Counted from the stretch's first letter, positions 11,802-24,601 are shown. The stretch: 64,000 nt of DNA from Otis tarda (GCA_026413225.1 CM048591.1:41408803-41472802), one strand, 5' to 3'. Numbers and translations: made by a program. Notes: generated by a model not told the origin, from the sequence alone.

Positions 11802-14800
11802 TAATAAAAAAAAAAAAACCACCAGATTTGGAGTGTTCATAACTCACTCTTCAGTTAGTGCCTTGTTTTTACTACGTGATTCATATTTAATAAGCCCAAA
11901 TTGCACACTCACCCATTCTTCAGAAGGCTAAAATGATTGCATTTTTTCACTTCTATCATGTTGTGTAGAAAAGAGTGAAAAAAAAATGTCATTTCTTTCA
12001 GGAAACAAACTTCTCCTGATTTAGAATGAAAAAAATAATAACAAATAAATTTAGAAGTTGTAAAGCAAAGTGCAGTTTAAATGATCGAGCATTATTACTT
12101 CAAAACTCCAAAGCTGGAAATAGTCTAAGTTAGGTGTAGTACAGAGATCTGGACATATTTTTATGTTGAATTCAGCCACTGGTGAGAAAGCTCTTTTTTC
12201 CCTGATTGTATCTACCAGACTGCTGCATAATAGCTGGACCATCTCAGTGATCTGTTCATCCATTTGACTGAACTTTCTGAAACTAGCTAGGAGCATTTTC
12301 CCCCCATACTTCTCCCTGCATAATCTTCAAAAATCGGAAAAGCCTGTAAAAGAGGGACATCATTTTACTTGCAGTTCTTTGCTGACAGCTCTATACCACA
12401 AATCAGGTATGTACATCCTTCTCCCCTCCCCACTGTCATGTTGAATGTTTTTCCTGAGCATTCCTAGTTGGCAGTGTTCAGCTTGCTTTTTTAAGGGTCA
12501 GAGACAACAGCACTGTTCTGGCAGTTGCTGGTAAAAAAACAAACAAACAAAAAACCCACCCAACAAAAACAAAAAGTAAACAAACCCAAAATATTCAAGT
12601 TTCTATGAACAAAAGATATTTTCTTCTCTGATACAATTCTTTAGCAAAAAAAAGAAACCATAAAGACCTGTAACGAATGAGTTCAAAACTTTTGAAATTA
12701 AAATCTTCAAGAATTGTTAAAGGACTTGAAACAAGATGGGTGGCCTGTAGCTGTAGCTCTGTAAAGGCTGTCTGGGTAACGCTATTAAGTGTTGTGCAGA
12801 ACAAATACTCTAAGAGTTCTTCAGAGAGTACTCAGTGTGACAGGAAAGGAGGAACAATGTATGGAGAGCCTGCAATGACACATTCTTCAAAAGCATCTGT
12901 CATGAACCTCAGAGTCACATCTGTGCAGCTCTGTGTGAACCTGAGAAAACTGGCTTGGTGAACAAACTTAATTCCTCCCTGCTTTCCTACTGTCTGTAAT
13001 GCTTCTCAAGTATAAGTCAAGAACCTGTGGAGACGGATAAACCAAGAATCAGTGGCCTCCAAGACTGAACAGATAGACCTAGAGACATTTTGTGAAAACA
13101 TATATTGAAAATATCTGGAAATAAGATAATGCTAAAGATGAAAGCATTTAGCATTTTTCCTCTGTGGATTTGGATTCTTTCCTTAGGCTAGACTATGAAG
13201 GAAATTAATATAATAATCTCTCCCAAGGGTTTTATCTCCTGCGGAGTAGGACTCTCTATATTGACCTCAGTGACAACTTGCCTTGGATTCTTAGTCTCAT
13301 TTGGACTATTTCATGTTTGAAAAACTGTGATATAGGTTTTTGTATTTGAAAATTACTACAATATAGCCTTCCAGGAATAGAATTATGGGGAGAAAGGGAT
13401 TTCAGGGTCTGAAAACATCAGTAGCATTACAGTAATGTTTATATAGCACTAGAGAAATTAAACACTTCTTTTACAATAATTTCTTTCTAACTTCTTCCAC
13501 AGAATATTATATAAAGAGTGTTTTTGTGTCGTAAGTCTCTTAATGAACATGAATTATAAAATGAGTTTAGATTTACTCTCTTGGAACTTTTAATCTTCAT
13601 CATTGATTTAAAGAATCAACAGCATCAAAGAGATGAAAGCATAAAATACAAAGAAAATATATACAAACAAATCTATAGGCACAAACATGTAACTGACTAT
13701 TCTAATGTCATGTTTCCCCTCCAATTTCAGGCAAATAAGCATGAGCCTGCAAGGTGCTGAGCCCTTCCAGTTTACAGAAAAGTGTTTGAATTTTCCTATG
13801 TTACAGGTCAATCCCAAGGATTCCTAAACAGCCAAAATAATCATTAGCACACTTCACTCCTGGAATCTTTTTTTTTTGCTGCTATGGTAATGGTGCTGTA
13901 GTTGCTCTGCATCACTCAAGTGTCTGTGTATTTCTTTCTCTGAAATTGCAAGGTCTTCCTCTTCTCCCAACTCACATATTGGTCTTTTTAAGGTTCTTGT
14001 GCAATTTTTGCTCTGTGTCCTAGGTCAACTTTTTCTGTTTTCTGTATAACAGGTCTTCAAACACAAGCAAGACATAGTTTACTTTCCATTAAAAGAAAGA
14101 GCACTTAGCCCTAAGCTTTAGTCTCATAAGAGCTTAGCTTTTCATTTAGGGCAGAATAAAATAAAGACTTCTGAGGGAGGGGCAAAGCACTTAGAGATTC
14201 TTCTGCATCTTTTCTTTCTTTTTCTCCCACCCTTGTGCTCAAAATGCAAAGTCTTTATCTTCTCCCCTTGACTGATCACAGAGAAATGAGTAGGCGGAGG
14301 TGGAAAGGGGAGGGAGGAGAAGAGGAAAGGGTTTTCTTTAGAAAAGTATGCATCTTTCCCCAGAATTGGAAGTATCCCAGAATCACAATGAGGGGCATCC
14401 AACCTCAGCAGAGAAAGCAGCAGTGAGCCGAGTTCAGTGCCTGTCCCTATCCTTTCCTGCCCTGTTTCTATCCCCAAGAAAGGTTAAGCTGCATGTGAAG
14501 CAGAAAGAGGGCTTGGAGGGTCTATCCAATCAATCCTTTCCCTTTTGCAGCACTGGGGATGGGGGCAGGTGGGAACAATGGGGCTGAACTAGCTTTAAAT
14601 CACTATAACTGCTTTTTTCTTCTTTTCTCAATGGTTAGCATTAATAAAAAACACAATAAAAATGCTCCTGCTCTGAAGTGGTTTTGGTGCTTGATTTGTG
14701 CTCACTCTTCTCTTAGTTTCATAGATGCTTAAGGGGCTTAAAAGCCCTTAAAAGCAATGTTTAAAGACCTGAGCCATTCTCTTTCTTTCCCCAGTTCCCT

Positions 14801-17800
14801 TCTTTCCGGCCCTCCAAAGATGTTTCAAAAACAAAGCTCTCCAGATAGTCTTGTTTCTTCATCTGTGTGGCACCCTCTTCACGTTTTCCTCTTTGTGTCC
14901 CTGACTCACTCGTCTCTGCCAGTTGCACCCCAGCTGACTGCAGCTCTGTTATTTCAAAACTTGGAGCTGGTCTGAATTTCCCAGTAGAAATTGAGAGGGA
15001 TAAGGTATTTCCTTTTTCAGGATTTCTTTTCATGATTGTTGCCAGCCTCATGGCAAGTTGCAGGCTTTTGTTGAAGAGATTGCTTACTGAAGTTCTAGAG
15101 AGAGTGGGAAAATGTCACTTGAGTATGGTTTGTCTAAATATAAAAGTTGTACTGAGATGTGGCTGGGCAGGAACAAAGCTGAGGAGTGACAGCTCCAGAC
15201 GGGTAGCCAAGGGACAGGGTCCTGGAGTTGCCAGGAGATGCATTGCCTCCTCTTATTTGTCAGAAGGTGACAATGGTAAATGCTGTAGAGATTGCAGTGT
15301 GGCTCTCAGCAACAGGCTCCCCAGCTGTGTCTTCCTTGTTAGTTCTTGCTATATATGCTGGTCAATCCCCCGGGCCTATCTTTGCTCACCACCTTCTCAC
15401 AACTACAACAGACCAGCGAGTGTGCCCACAGAATAATTTCCTAAACAAGAGTTTTCATCTGGGTATTGGAGAAGTAGTGGAATATCCCAAGGGAAGAGAA
15501 GGGCGTGTGCTCAAAGACGGTTTCAGAAGCGGCCCTTCTGAGTGACTTGTTGGTCATTGATCGCCCTTGATCCCCCCATGAATAGTACACTTTCACCTTC
15601 CCTTCACACTGCTCATGCAGTTGTAGCAGCTTATATCACTATAGGAAATACTTACCCTTCCTCCTTAACAAAACCTGTAAGTTACGCTCAGATGATTGTA
15701 TTTACTGTATTGCTGCAACCATCCTAATAATTTCAGGGCATAAATTATATCTATGAACAGCTGTCTAAGTTTGTGCAGCAAATGTTGAGGAAATGAATTT
15801 GAGAGCACCCAGAAGAAATAAGAAACCGAAAGTTAGGCGCATCCTTAAAGGGATAAGAGAAAGCCAGACAAGACTCCTGTATATGTTATGGACACGATAA
15901 GCCTCAGAGACTGAAATAGAGTAGTTGAAAACAGAGTTACAGATCAAGAATTTTATTTGTCCCTAGCTATATAAAATCTTGAAGCACACTTCTGGACAGT
16001 GAAAAGTGTTGGCATAATTTCATACCTTACTTGCCTTGACTAACAAAGATGGGGTTTCTGGTTTAGGCACAAGCAAGCTTTCAGATGTATTCTGAGATTT
16101 AAAAAGGAGAACCCCAAACTACTTATGTTTGTCATTTCTTGATCTCATGGCTTTTCAGCACAATCACTTAGGATGAAAACTGACTGTCAGTGAAAGACCT
16201 GTCAGTACATGAGCATCTGAGCTTCAGTTAGTCTGGTGATTGACAGAATGGGTACACTTTTGCTCAATAACATTAATTTGGAGTTTCCATTGATGCCCAT
16301 TTTGTAAACAGTGACTACTGATTGCTAAAATATTCTAGTCTTATATAGGAAGCAGTGTCCAGAAAATGGTCTGAAATTATTCTATATCCCAAAAGCTCAG
16401 AATCATAGTAGGCTTTATGAAGCTTGCTTTGAATTATGTTCTTGGATTAATTGTTACAGTTTTAGATAAAGCAGGGAAAATAAAGAAATTCTATACAGCA
16501 GAGTTTTGCTATCGACTCATAACTTTTTCTCAGACTACTTCATAAATTATAGGCTTTTTTTTTTCCCTCTAGAAGTAATTTATAAGTTTTTTCAATAAAA
16601 TACCCTTATTTGAAGTTTCTGTGATTTTTTTTTAAATAGAATTATTATTTTTAGCAGGCTCAAAATGCTTGCTACAGCCACAAAAAAAAAAAAAAAGGTC
16701 TTGAGGCTTTCTGATCTGAGTAAAATTGTGAAAAACTGTCTATGAAAATGAGAATTCTTTCTAGAAGTTTCTCATCTATGTTCATTTTTTAAATCTAAAA
16801 AAGAATATTGATCTATGGTCTTGGTCTATGGTCTAGCTTCTTTTTTTTTTCTCTTTGTCATATATGAGAAGAAAGTTGATCGAATTACCAAGATCAAAAA
16901 GGGCTAATTTGTAAAGTGTAACAATTTGATACATATCCTCATGCAGTGTTTTCCAGATTCTTCACAAGCTGGTTGTCAGCCTGAATTAATTCTCAAATAC
17001 CTCTGGAACATCATGGAAAGGTACAGTGATGTTCTGAAACCCTTTGCTTATTATAGGTAGAAATAATATAGGTAGAAATAAAAACTTGAAGGCTTAGTGG
17101 CTTACTCAATATGATGATGATTTGTGGAAGTGCTAAGATAAGTACAGAATTTCAGAATATTTTTCTTACTCCTGAAGATCATGTTGCTTTCCAGAATATG
17201 GATTTGGGAGAGGAAATGGGAAGCAATAGTTTTTGAATGCTTGTACCTGCGTTTATTTTTCCTTTTTGATTACTTAAACATCTACATATCTTCCAGCTCT
17301 GTGGGTTTTCTTTTGTTCTTTTTTTTACTAAATTATATTTAAGTTATGATCTTTAAATGGATCTTTAGCAACTCAGGTGCTTGCTTGCATTGATTTATTG
17401 CATGGATTGGGCATTAGTAATCCACAGAGGTTAACATGCATGCTACTAATACATTCTTCTTGCATGGTTTTTATCATTTGGTTGCTACAGTCAGTTCTTC
17501 AGCATTTGTAAATGGAGTATCTGAGAAGTTCAGCTAAGGGTCAAAGATGCTTGACTGGCTCTGTATAAGACAGTCTGGTAAGAAGGAGAATATAGCCATG
17601 CTCAGCCAATCTGTCGTGTGTACTCATCTGTTTGTATGGTCAGCGGCTCAGGAATCTGTGCTCCATAGGCAGCTGTCACCAATTTTCTTTTATCCTTTAC
17701 ATCCTCCTTGTCCTTTCTTCTGATTTATATGTATTTCACATGTCATATTTCTGTTTTATCCAGACACTTCTCCTCAACTTTGCTGTCTGGCTGCTTATTC

Positions 17801-20772
17801 AGGATAGCAGATAATTGGCAATATGGAGGTGAAAAACCTCTTGTGTTTCAAAGAGCACTGCTTCTCCACATTCACCTAATCAAGGCTCTCTTGTCCCTGG
17901 GTGATTAAGAATTTGTCCACAGAATAGTTTTCACACTCATCTGTCAGATGGCCTCAGCAGTTGACTAAATATAAGAGTCTGTGTTTTATTTTGAACTGTT
18001 GCCTTGGGATATAACCATCACAGACACCACAGTTACCATCCAATTATCCTCTACCTCCTTTCAGAAGGATCTATTTTTACAATATTTTTAAGAAAGAGAA
18101 AAAAAAAAGTGGTGGGAAAAAAAATAAAAGAAAAAGAAAAGCACAGTCTCCTAGCATCTCTTTATTCTGCCCACTGTAAGTTTCTATAGTCAGCACTGGA
18201 CATTTCACACCCTTGCCTCTGCATCACTTTTGAAAGGACTGCACCCCGGCATCACACCATCCAGAGATCGAATATTCCCCATCATCCTTCATCCCTATTT
18301 ATCTCCCTCTGGAAGCATCTCTGCCTTGTGATGGACATCTCGGCTACATATGTTTGGATAGTGTCATCTTGAGTAAGAAATTGTTATTAAAAGCACCTCA
18401 GTAAAGAGAAGGGGAACAGGCTTCTCAAAAGGAAAGATGACCTGGAGTAAAGATCTCCTGGACTCTGTTCTAGTGTTACTTTTGGGGAAAAAAAAAGTCA
18501 CTGTAAAACATAGTATCTACTGCTTGTTTGTTGAAACAGGTAAGCAATTTCACCATCTTTTGCTGAGTGTAAAGTAATAAATGTGAATGGTGATAATTTT
18601 TAGTAAATTTCACAAGTATTATCCATGTTTGTGATACTGAGTTTAGGACAGAGTTAGAATGTTTATGGGGTTTTTGTCACATCTCACTTAATGATGAAAG
18701 GAGCCTTGAACTTATTTTATTGAATGTTTGCTGGATAACTTCTACAGAAACATATATTTTCTTCCCCATTCAACCAAATGGACAAAAATGCAATTAGGGA
18801 GGAAAGTGATCCATAAAGAGAGAAGAAGAATGGCAATTGTTCGGCTCCGAGTTCCTTAAATGCAAACAGCAACACAGCACAGCTGGATCTAGAAAGGAGA
18901 AGCTATCCTGCTTGTCCCTGAGAGCACAAGCTTGCCCTAACAGTTTAATTCAGAACATCCTTTACAGCTTAGCAGACCAAATGAAAGCCATAACTAACAA
19001 GACCTTTTGTAGTTCTAATTCCAGGTCTCAGTTTGTACTTTTATTATTTCTAAAGCAGCTTATAAGATGCTTAGCACCTGGTCTGCAAGGTTTTATTTGT
19101 CTCCTGGCCAAGCTTTGGAATTTCTTATTTTCAGCTGTTTTATTCTAAAAATTGTCCACAAAATGCAGGTCAGACTTCTGTCTCAGTGATGTAAGGGTTA
19201 AATCCACAGTAACTTCCATGATTTATTCTTAATTTACCCCAGCTCAAAGGGAATAGAAATCACGCTCAGAATCTCATCCCCATTGAAACTCATTATACCA
19301 ATTATGTGATGGCAGCATTTGTCAGTGTTATTTGTTCATTACTTCAAAGGAGAATTACTAGGTACATGATGATGCAGTTGTCTTATATGTTAGGCAGCAA
19401 GGAATAAGTTAATAACAATGCATTTACTATATTCCTTAGCTGATAAGGAGAGCCTTTTCTGAATATTTACACCCCTAAAAAGGTTCATATGGGTTCAGGC
19501 AATATCTATGTCTCTGCATGCATTTTGAATAACTGAATGTGGTTATGTGCTTTGTCACATGTTGAAACACTGCAGGGTTTTTCTTCATTATGTTTGGGAC
19601 CTAGTGGTAACTCTTTGTATTTATAAGCATTAATCATCCATGGTGTTGGATACCAAGGGCCCTATCTTCACTGCCATTTATCATGATGTAGGCTTCCTTT
19701 GTGTCCTGCAGATGCACTCACCCTTACTCTTGAGAGCACACCCCTTCTACAGGGTGAAAGGTGAATGAGCCATTGCTTTTTTTTTTTAGATTTTCCTCTA
19801 ATGATGATCCATTGGCCTCATATATAAAGAAACAAATATGGAAGTTTATATGGCAGCTGCCTAACTTCCAAGCTGTCTTGAAGAAGAATAGATTAGGGGA
19901 ATTACATGACTTTGGAGAGTATTTTTCCAGTAACACTGTTCAAATGAAGCAAGTTTTGTAACTATTTAGAACACAGCATAGTTCAGCTAACTATTAGTAT
20001 ACTATTAGTTCAGCTACCACTTTCTGTCTGCATCAGTCCATCTCTTTTTTGTACATTTATTGGATGAGGGGGGAGCTGATTTTTGGTTGGTGGTTTCTTT
20101 TGGCCCTAATTACATGTAGAAGGAAATGAAAATAAATATATTTGTATAGCACAATTCATCACCGTTGCCTCAGATGAAAGATTACCCTGAAATTTAAAAG
20201 ATGACTGAAATTATTTCATCTTGTGAGGAAAGATACCATTGGACCAAGTATCTTGTTTATACATTGGGAATTTCAGAGCAGAATAACTCTCTTCCAAGCC
20301 TGGAACTCTGAGGCTTACAGTCTGTACAGTATTAATTGACTGAGATAGCAAGAACTTTAGAAAAAAAATCAAGATGACTTCCTCTGTAAAGGTAAACTAA
20401 GGTGACAAAACCATTTGTGGAGAGAACTACAGGTTACTCAGAGATGACCAGCGTATCATGTTAATGTGTTCATTGTATGGAGTAATTGCACTTTATATCA
20501 GCACTTCTGGCAGCATGGTATTCATCAGTGAGATATTTCCTACTACCAAAAACCTGAAAGCACGTCAGACCAAACTTAACTGCAAAACTGTAAAAGTTAC
20601 ATTGTATTAATCAACATTTTATTTTTGTCTTCTTTCTCTCTGGTCCTGGCATTGGATAGTAGTGCAGTCTGGGTTAAACAAATTTACCCTTTAGTAGTCT
20701 GCATTCTGCAATGTTTGCATGGTTCTCATACACATAAACAGTACTGTACCACTGGCACCAAATCCAATACTG
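11802..20772. other. Unique AT-rich non-coding DNA
   Basis: About 9 kb without a recognisable gene. The longest frame, 189 codons ending at 15436, lies in a less AT-rich patch. It has no domain I recognise and a length that chance can produce in a window this size. Simple sequences include an AAAC-rich stretch at about 12534-12590, poly-A near 16681-16696, and a 13-bp direct repeat (ATAGGTAGAAATA) at 17053-17080. A G-rich run at 14555-14583 is listed separately. Confidence 0.55.
14555..14583 (+). other. Potential G-quadruplex sequence
   Basis: Four runs of three to five G are separated by loops of 2, 5 and 6 bases, meeting the usual G3+ N1-7 pattern. The run stands out against AT-rich surroundings. 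Whether it folds is unknown. Confidence 0.5.
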
Positions 20773-23055
20773 TGTATAGGTGAGATGTAGGCAATCCAGG
20801 AGACTCCTGGAGTACATCAAGGATAACCTCTTAAACGAGGTAACAGACAACCTTACCAGAGGTGATGTGCTATTGGACCTGTTTGTCACCAACACAAGTG
20901 AGCTAATTGGAGACACCAAGACTGGAAGCAGCCTGGGCTGCAGTGATCATACACTGGTGGAATTTGCAGTCCTGAGGGATATGGGTCAGCAGCCTGAATT
21001 TTAGGAAAGCAAGCTTCCAGCAGCTCATGGAGACAGTCAATAGGACCCCCTGGGAAACTGCCCTCGGAGACAAGAGAGCAGGACAGAGCTGGCAGATCTT
21101 TAAGGATGCTTTCCATAGAGCTCTCGATCCTCATGTGTAAGAAATCAGGAAAGGACAAGAGACTGAGACTGACATGGATGAGTCAAGACTTCCTGGTCAA
21201 ACTAAAGGGCAAGAAGAAAATGCACAGGCAGTGGAAATAGGGATAGGTGTCCTGGCAAGAGTATAGGAACACTGCCTGGTTGTGTAGGGATGGGGCAAGG
21301 AAAGCCAAGACCCAGGTGGATCTGAACTTCGCAAGGGATGCAATTAATAATAATAAAGGCTTCTATGGGTATGTCAGCCAGGAAAGGAAGGTCAAAGAAA
21401 GTGTACCCCCTCCTGGTGAGCAAGACTGGCAAACAGGTAACAATACAGAAAGGCTGAGGTGCTCAACAATATTTTTGCCTCAGTCTTCATTGCCAATCTC
21501 TCTTCCCACACCTCTTGAGTGGATGGATCACAAGGCAGGGACTCAGGAAGCAAAGTCCCTCCCGCTATAAAAGAAGATCAAGTTCATGATCACCTGACAG
21601 AACAGAACATACATAAGTCTAAGGGACCTGACGAGATGCATCCCAGAGTCCTGAGGGAAATTGGCTGATGTAGTTACCAAGCCCCTCTCCATGATATTTA
21701 AAAAGACATGGGAGTCAGGCAGAGTCCTTTGTGACTGTAAAAAGGGAAATATTGCACCGATTTTTAAACAAGGTAGAAAGGAGGGCTCTGGGAACTACCG
21801 ACATGTCAGCCTCACTTCTGTGCCTGGGATGTGATCATGGAAGAGATTCTCCTAGAAGCCATGCTGAGGCGCATGGAGGACAGGGAGGTAATTCAACACA
21901 GCCAGCATGGCTTCACCAAGGGCAAGTCTTGCCTGACCAACATAATGGTCTTCTCTGATGGAGTGACTACATCAGTGGACAAGGGAAGAGCTATAGATGT
22001 CATCTATCTGGAATTTTGTAATGCCTTTGGCACTGTTCCCCACAACATCCTTCTCTCCAAATTGGAGAGATACGGATTTGGTGGGTGAACTGTTCAGTGG
22101 ATAAGGAACTGGCTGGATAGACATGTCCAGAGAGTAGTGGTCAGTGGCTCAAAGTTCAGATGGAGGTTGGTGACAAGAGGTGTCCCTCGGGGGTATATAT
22201 TGGAACAGGTACTGTTTCATAGAATATGAAATATTTAATATCTTCATCAACGACACAGACAGTGGGATCGAGTGCATGCTCAGCAAATTTGCAGATGACA
22301 CCAAGCTGACTGGTGTGGTTGATAGACCTCAGGGAAGGGATGCCATCGAGAGGGACCTGGACAAGCTCGAGAAGTGGGCCCATGTGAGCCTTATGAGGTT
22401 CAACAAGGCCAAGTGCAAGGCCCTGCAGCCAGGTGGGGGCCACCCCAGGCACAAATACAGGCTGGGTGATGGAGGGATTGAGAGCAGCCCAGCCAAGAAG
22501 GACCTGGGGGTGCTGGTGGTTGAAAAGCTAGACATCAGCTGGCAAAGTGCGCTCACAGCCTAGAAAGCCAACTGTATCCTGGGCTGCATTCAAAGAAGCG
22601 TGGCCAGCAGGGCGAGGGAGGTGATTCTCCCCCTCTGCTCCACTCCTGCTGAGAACCCAACTGCAGTGCTGCGTCCAGCTCTGGAGCCCTCAGCACAGGA
22701 GAGGCAAGGACTAGTTGGAGCAAGTCCAGAGGAGGGCCAGCAAGTCCATCAGAGGCCTGGAGCACCTCTCCTCTCCTATGAACACAGGCTGAGAGAATTG
22801 GGGCTGTTCAGCCTGGAGAAGAGAAGGCTCCAGAGAGACCTTATTGTGGCCTTTCCTAAAGGGGGCTTATAAGAAAGATGGGGACAGACTCTTTAGTAGG
22901 GCCTGTTGCGACAGGACAAGGGGTAATGGCTTTAAACAAAAAGAGGGCAGATTCAGACTAGGTATAAGGAAGACATTTTTCACAATGAGGGTGGTAGAAC
23001 ACTGCAACAGCTTGCGCAGAGAGGTGGTGGACACCCCGTCCCTGGAAACATTGCT
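20773..23055 (+). mobile_element. CR1 LINE A: old, long ORF2 remnant
   Basis: This is the longest CR1 piece in the window. It begins within the endonuclease domain: a frame at 20780-21004 reads LLDLFVTN followed by GCSDHTLVEF, containing the SDH motif of the AP-endonuclease end. It then runs through the reverse transcriptase. Recognisable pieces are [13 protein letters not shown] near 21891-21937, [17 protein letters not shown] near 22000-22050, and FADDTKL near 22290. The frame is broken repeatedly by stops and small indels, so it is dead and older than CR1 C and D. It ends abruptly inside the conserved 'ccctggaaacatt' stretch at about 23055, before the 3' UTR, where the GC-rich TOPORS-like block begins. 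Confidence 0.9.
20780..22563 (+). pseudogene. CR1 ORF2 (endonuclease-reverse transcriptase) pseudogene
   Basis: Fragments of one polyprotein lie in different frames: endonuclease end 20780-21004, linker and early RT 21247-21432, RT fingers 21831-22088, RT catalytic region with FADDTKL 22180-22563. In an active CR1, ORF2 nicks the target and reverse-transcribes the RNA from its 3' end. Here frameshifts separate every block and the [11 protein letters not shown]-type RT motif is distorted at about 22180-22210. It cannot make a working enzyme. Confidence 0.85.
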
Positions 23056-23233
23056 GGGCTGCCCGCTGCTGGGTCTTTGTGCTCGCAGCACCGGCCTCTG
23101 ACCACAGGACCTGAGAGGCCTGAGATTAAAACCCACTCACAAGGCCATGCGAGGGTGGCAAGCGCACTGTGGAACAGGCCTTCCCCTTTGCAAGGGCATC
23201 GGCCTTCCTGGCTGCCTGGTTCCGACACCTCTG

Positions 23234-23241
23234 TGACGTCA
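23234..23241 (+). promoter_or_regulatory. Consensus cAMP-response element (TGACGTCA)
   Basis: A perfect palindromic CREB/CREM/ATF site lies in a CpG-containing stretch about 480 bp upstream of the first in-frame ATG of the RING frame and about 890 bp upstream of the likely RING exon. Full CRE sites near a start are common in testis-expressed and cAMP-regulated genes. No TATA box is evident close by. The functional link is inference. Confidence 0.35.
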
Positions 23242-23716
23242 GAAAGGCGCGGCTGTGACCCCACTGCTCTTCAGCAGCCCCAGGCTCTGTCCCCCCACTT
23301 TGTGTCCAGAGCTCCTGTGGGTGCACACGCAAGGTGTGGGGGCTCCAGCAGGACCTTTGGCTTTTGGCGTGGCGCAGAGCAGCAGCTGTGGGCGCTGAGC
23401 AAAGGCAGCCCCTTCCAGCACTCCTCTCGCCTTTGCCCGGCTATGTGGTGCTGCGGGCTCCGTCGGGGCCTGGCGCCACAAGAGTGCAAGGGACGTTGGC
23501 AGCGATGAGCATCCCCAAGACTTCCTCCACCTTCCCTCACCACCTCCTACATGTACACTGTGCTAATGTAACCCATGTGGTGTCTTGGGTGGAGCACAGG
23601 GGCTTTGGGCGCTTGGAGACTCCAGCTCTTACCCCAGGGCTCCTCAACAGCTCACCAGCGCTCGCTGCAGCCGTCTCACCCCAGGCGGCTTGAGCACTGG
23701 GGTGGTTGCCCAGGAG

Positions 23717-24601
23717 ATGCCACCTTCCCCTCCTGCTCTCTATCCCTCCCTCCCTGGAGACCACCAACGGCTGCAGAGAGAGGTGCACACCTCGGCTTTG
23801 GCCCACATCCCTCTGCCCTGCCCCAGCTCCTACCAAGCCCCACATGAGGCCTCTCACAGCCAGAGCCACATGCGCTCCTTCTGCTCAGGGCCCTGTGCCC
23901 AAGCCCGCCTTCCCCTCCCACCTGCCTGGCCAGGAGCATCCCTCCACCATGGGCAACCTGCCTGGAGAAGGCAGGGCTGCAGGGAAGCTCCTGCAGCCGC
24001 TTCACCCACAGGGCAGCTGCTGCTGCTGCTGCTTTCCAGACACCAAGGAGACCTTTCAACAGGCCCTCATCTCCCTCAGCTCCCACACTTTTCTGCCTCT
24101 CTTTTTACTTTTGCGCTCCCAGCACCACAAAACCTCCTGCACTTGGCACATCACTCTTGCCAGGACACGGTGTCGGACACCAAGGAACACCTGGAGGAGA
24201 ATGCCTCTGCTGCAAGTGATGGTGCCACAAGCCAGCTATCAGAGCCACAGCTGAAGGAGGCAGCAGAATGCTCCCGCTGCCCCATCTGCCTGGGAGATAT
24301 CAAGGACACAGCCTACATGGCCTTCTGCCTCCACCGGTTCTGCTTTCCCTGCATTAAAGAATGGGCCAAAACAACACCTAGATGCCCGCTCTGCAGGCAG
24401 CCTTTCCACCTGCTGGTGCACTCGGTGCAAGCAGATGACCTTTATGAGGAGTACGTGGTCCCCTCATCCAACTGCCGCCGGACGAACGTGCTCAGAGAGA
24501 GGGACCGGAGCAGATCTCCACAGCGGCATGACAACCCGCACAGCTCGGCCACTGACGAAACGCGTTCCACTGGCAGAAGGGGGCTTGTGCAAAGCCAGTG
24601 A
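23717..24601 (+). CDS. TOPORS-like RING-finger protein (putative E3 ubiquitin ligase)
   Basis: A C3HC4 RING finger is intact. Counting from the first in-frame ATG at 23717 (294 residues), the ligands are C188, C191, C204, H206, C209, C212, C223 and C226. I190 and W216 are the residues that usually contact the E2 enzyme. After the RING, FHLLVHSVQADDLYEEYVV resembles the segment that follows the RING in TOPORS, a nuclear dual ubiquitin/SUMO E3 ligase. A short RERDRSRSPQR tail recalls its Arg/Ser-rich part. TOPORS itself is roughly 1000 residues, so this is a short relative or fragment. The frame stays open upstream to 23585 without an ATG; residues before about 136 are low-complexity and look non-coding. 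The real protein may therefore start in an upstream exon and enter at about 24123. It could be a functional retrogene, a member of an avian family, or a decaying copy. The RING is confident; expression is unknown. Confidence 0.65.
   Translation: MPPSPPALYPSLPGDHQRLQREVHTSALAHIPLPCPSSYQAPHEASHSQSHMRSFCSGPCAQARLPLPPAWPGASLHHGQPAWRRQGCREAPAAASPTGQLLLLLLSRHQGDLSTGPHLPQLPHFSASLFTFALPAPQNLLHLAHHSCQDTVSDTKEHLEENASAASDGATSQLSEPQLKEAAECSRCPICLGDIKDTAYMAFCLHRFCFPCIKEWAKTTPRCPLCRQPFHLLVHSVQADDLYEEYVVPSSNCRRTNVLRERDRSRSPQRHDNPHSSATDETRSTGRRGLVQSQ
24085..24122 (+). promoter_or_regulatory. Candidate splice acceptor before the RING exon
   Basis: A pyrimidine-rich run (CTGCCTCTCTTTTTACTTTT) is followed by GCGCTCCCAG, a good 3' splice-site pattern ending at 24122. 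Downstream sequence, read in the RING frame, becomes protein-like (NLLHLAHHSCQDTVSDTKEH). Upstream translation is proline- and leucine-rich and frame-nonspecific. I could not identify a matching donor with confidence. Confidence 0.4.

Noticed and set aside
14867-15436. 189-codon open frame
   Set aside because: It has no recognisable domain, overlaps other open frames, and is within the length expected by chance in 64 kb of six-frame sequence. The start is in a compositionally richer patch.
23077-24254. Several long frames on both strands across the GC-rich block, including one beginning at a good Kozak ATG at 23949
   Set aside because: Only the RING frame has recognisable protein content. 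The Kozak ATG frame is out of register with the RING and runs into low-complexity sequence, so it would need a splice or frameshift to reach it.
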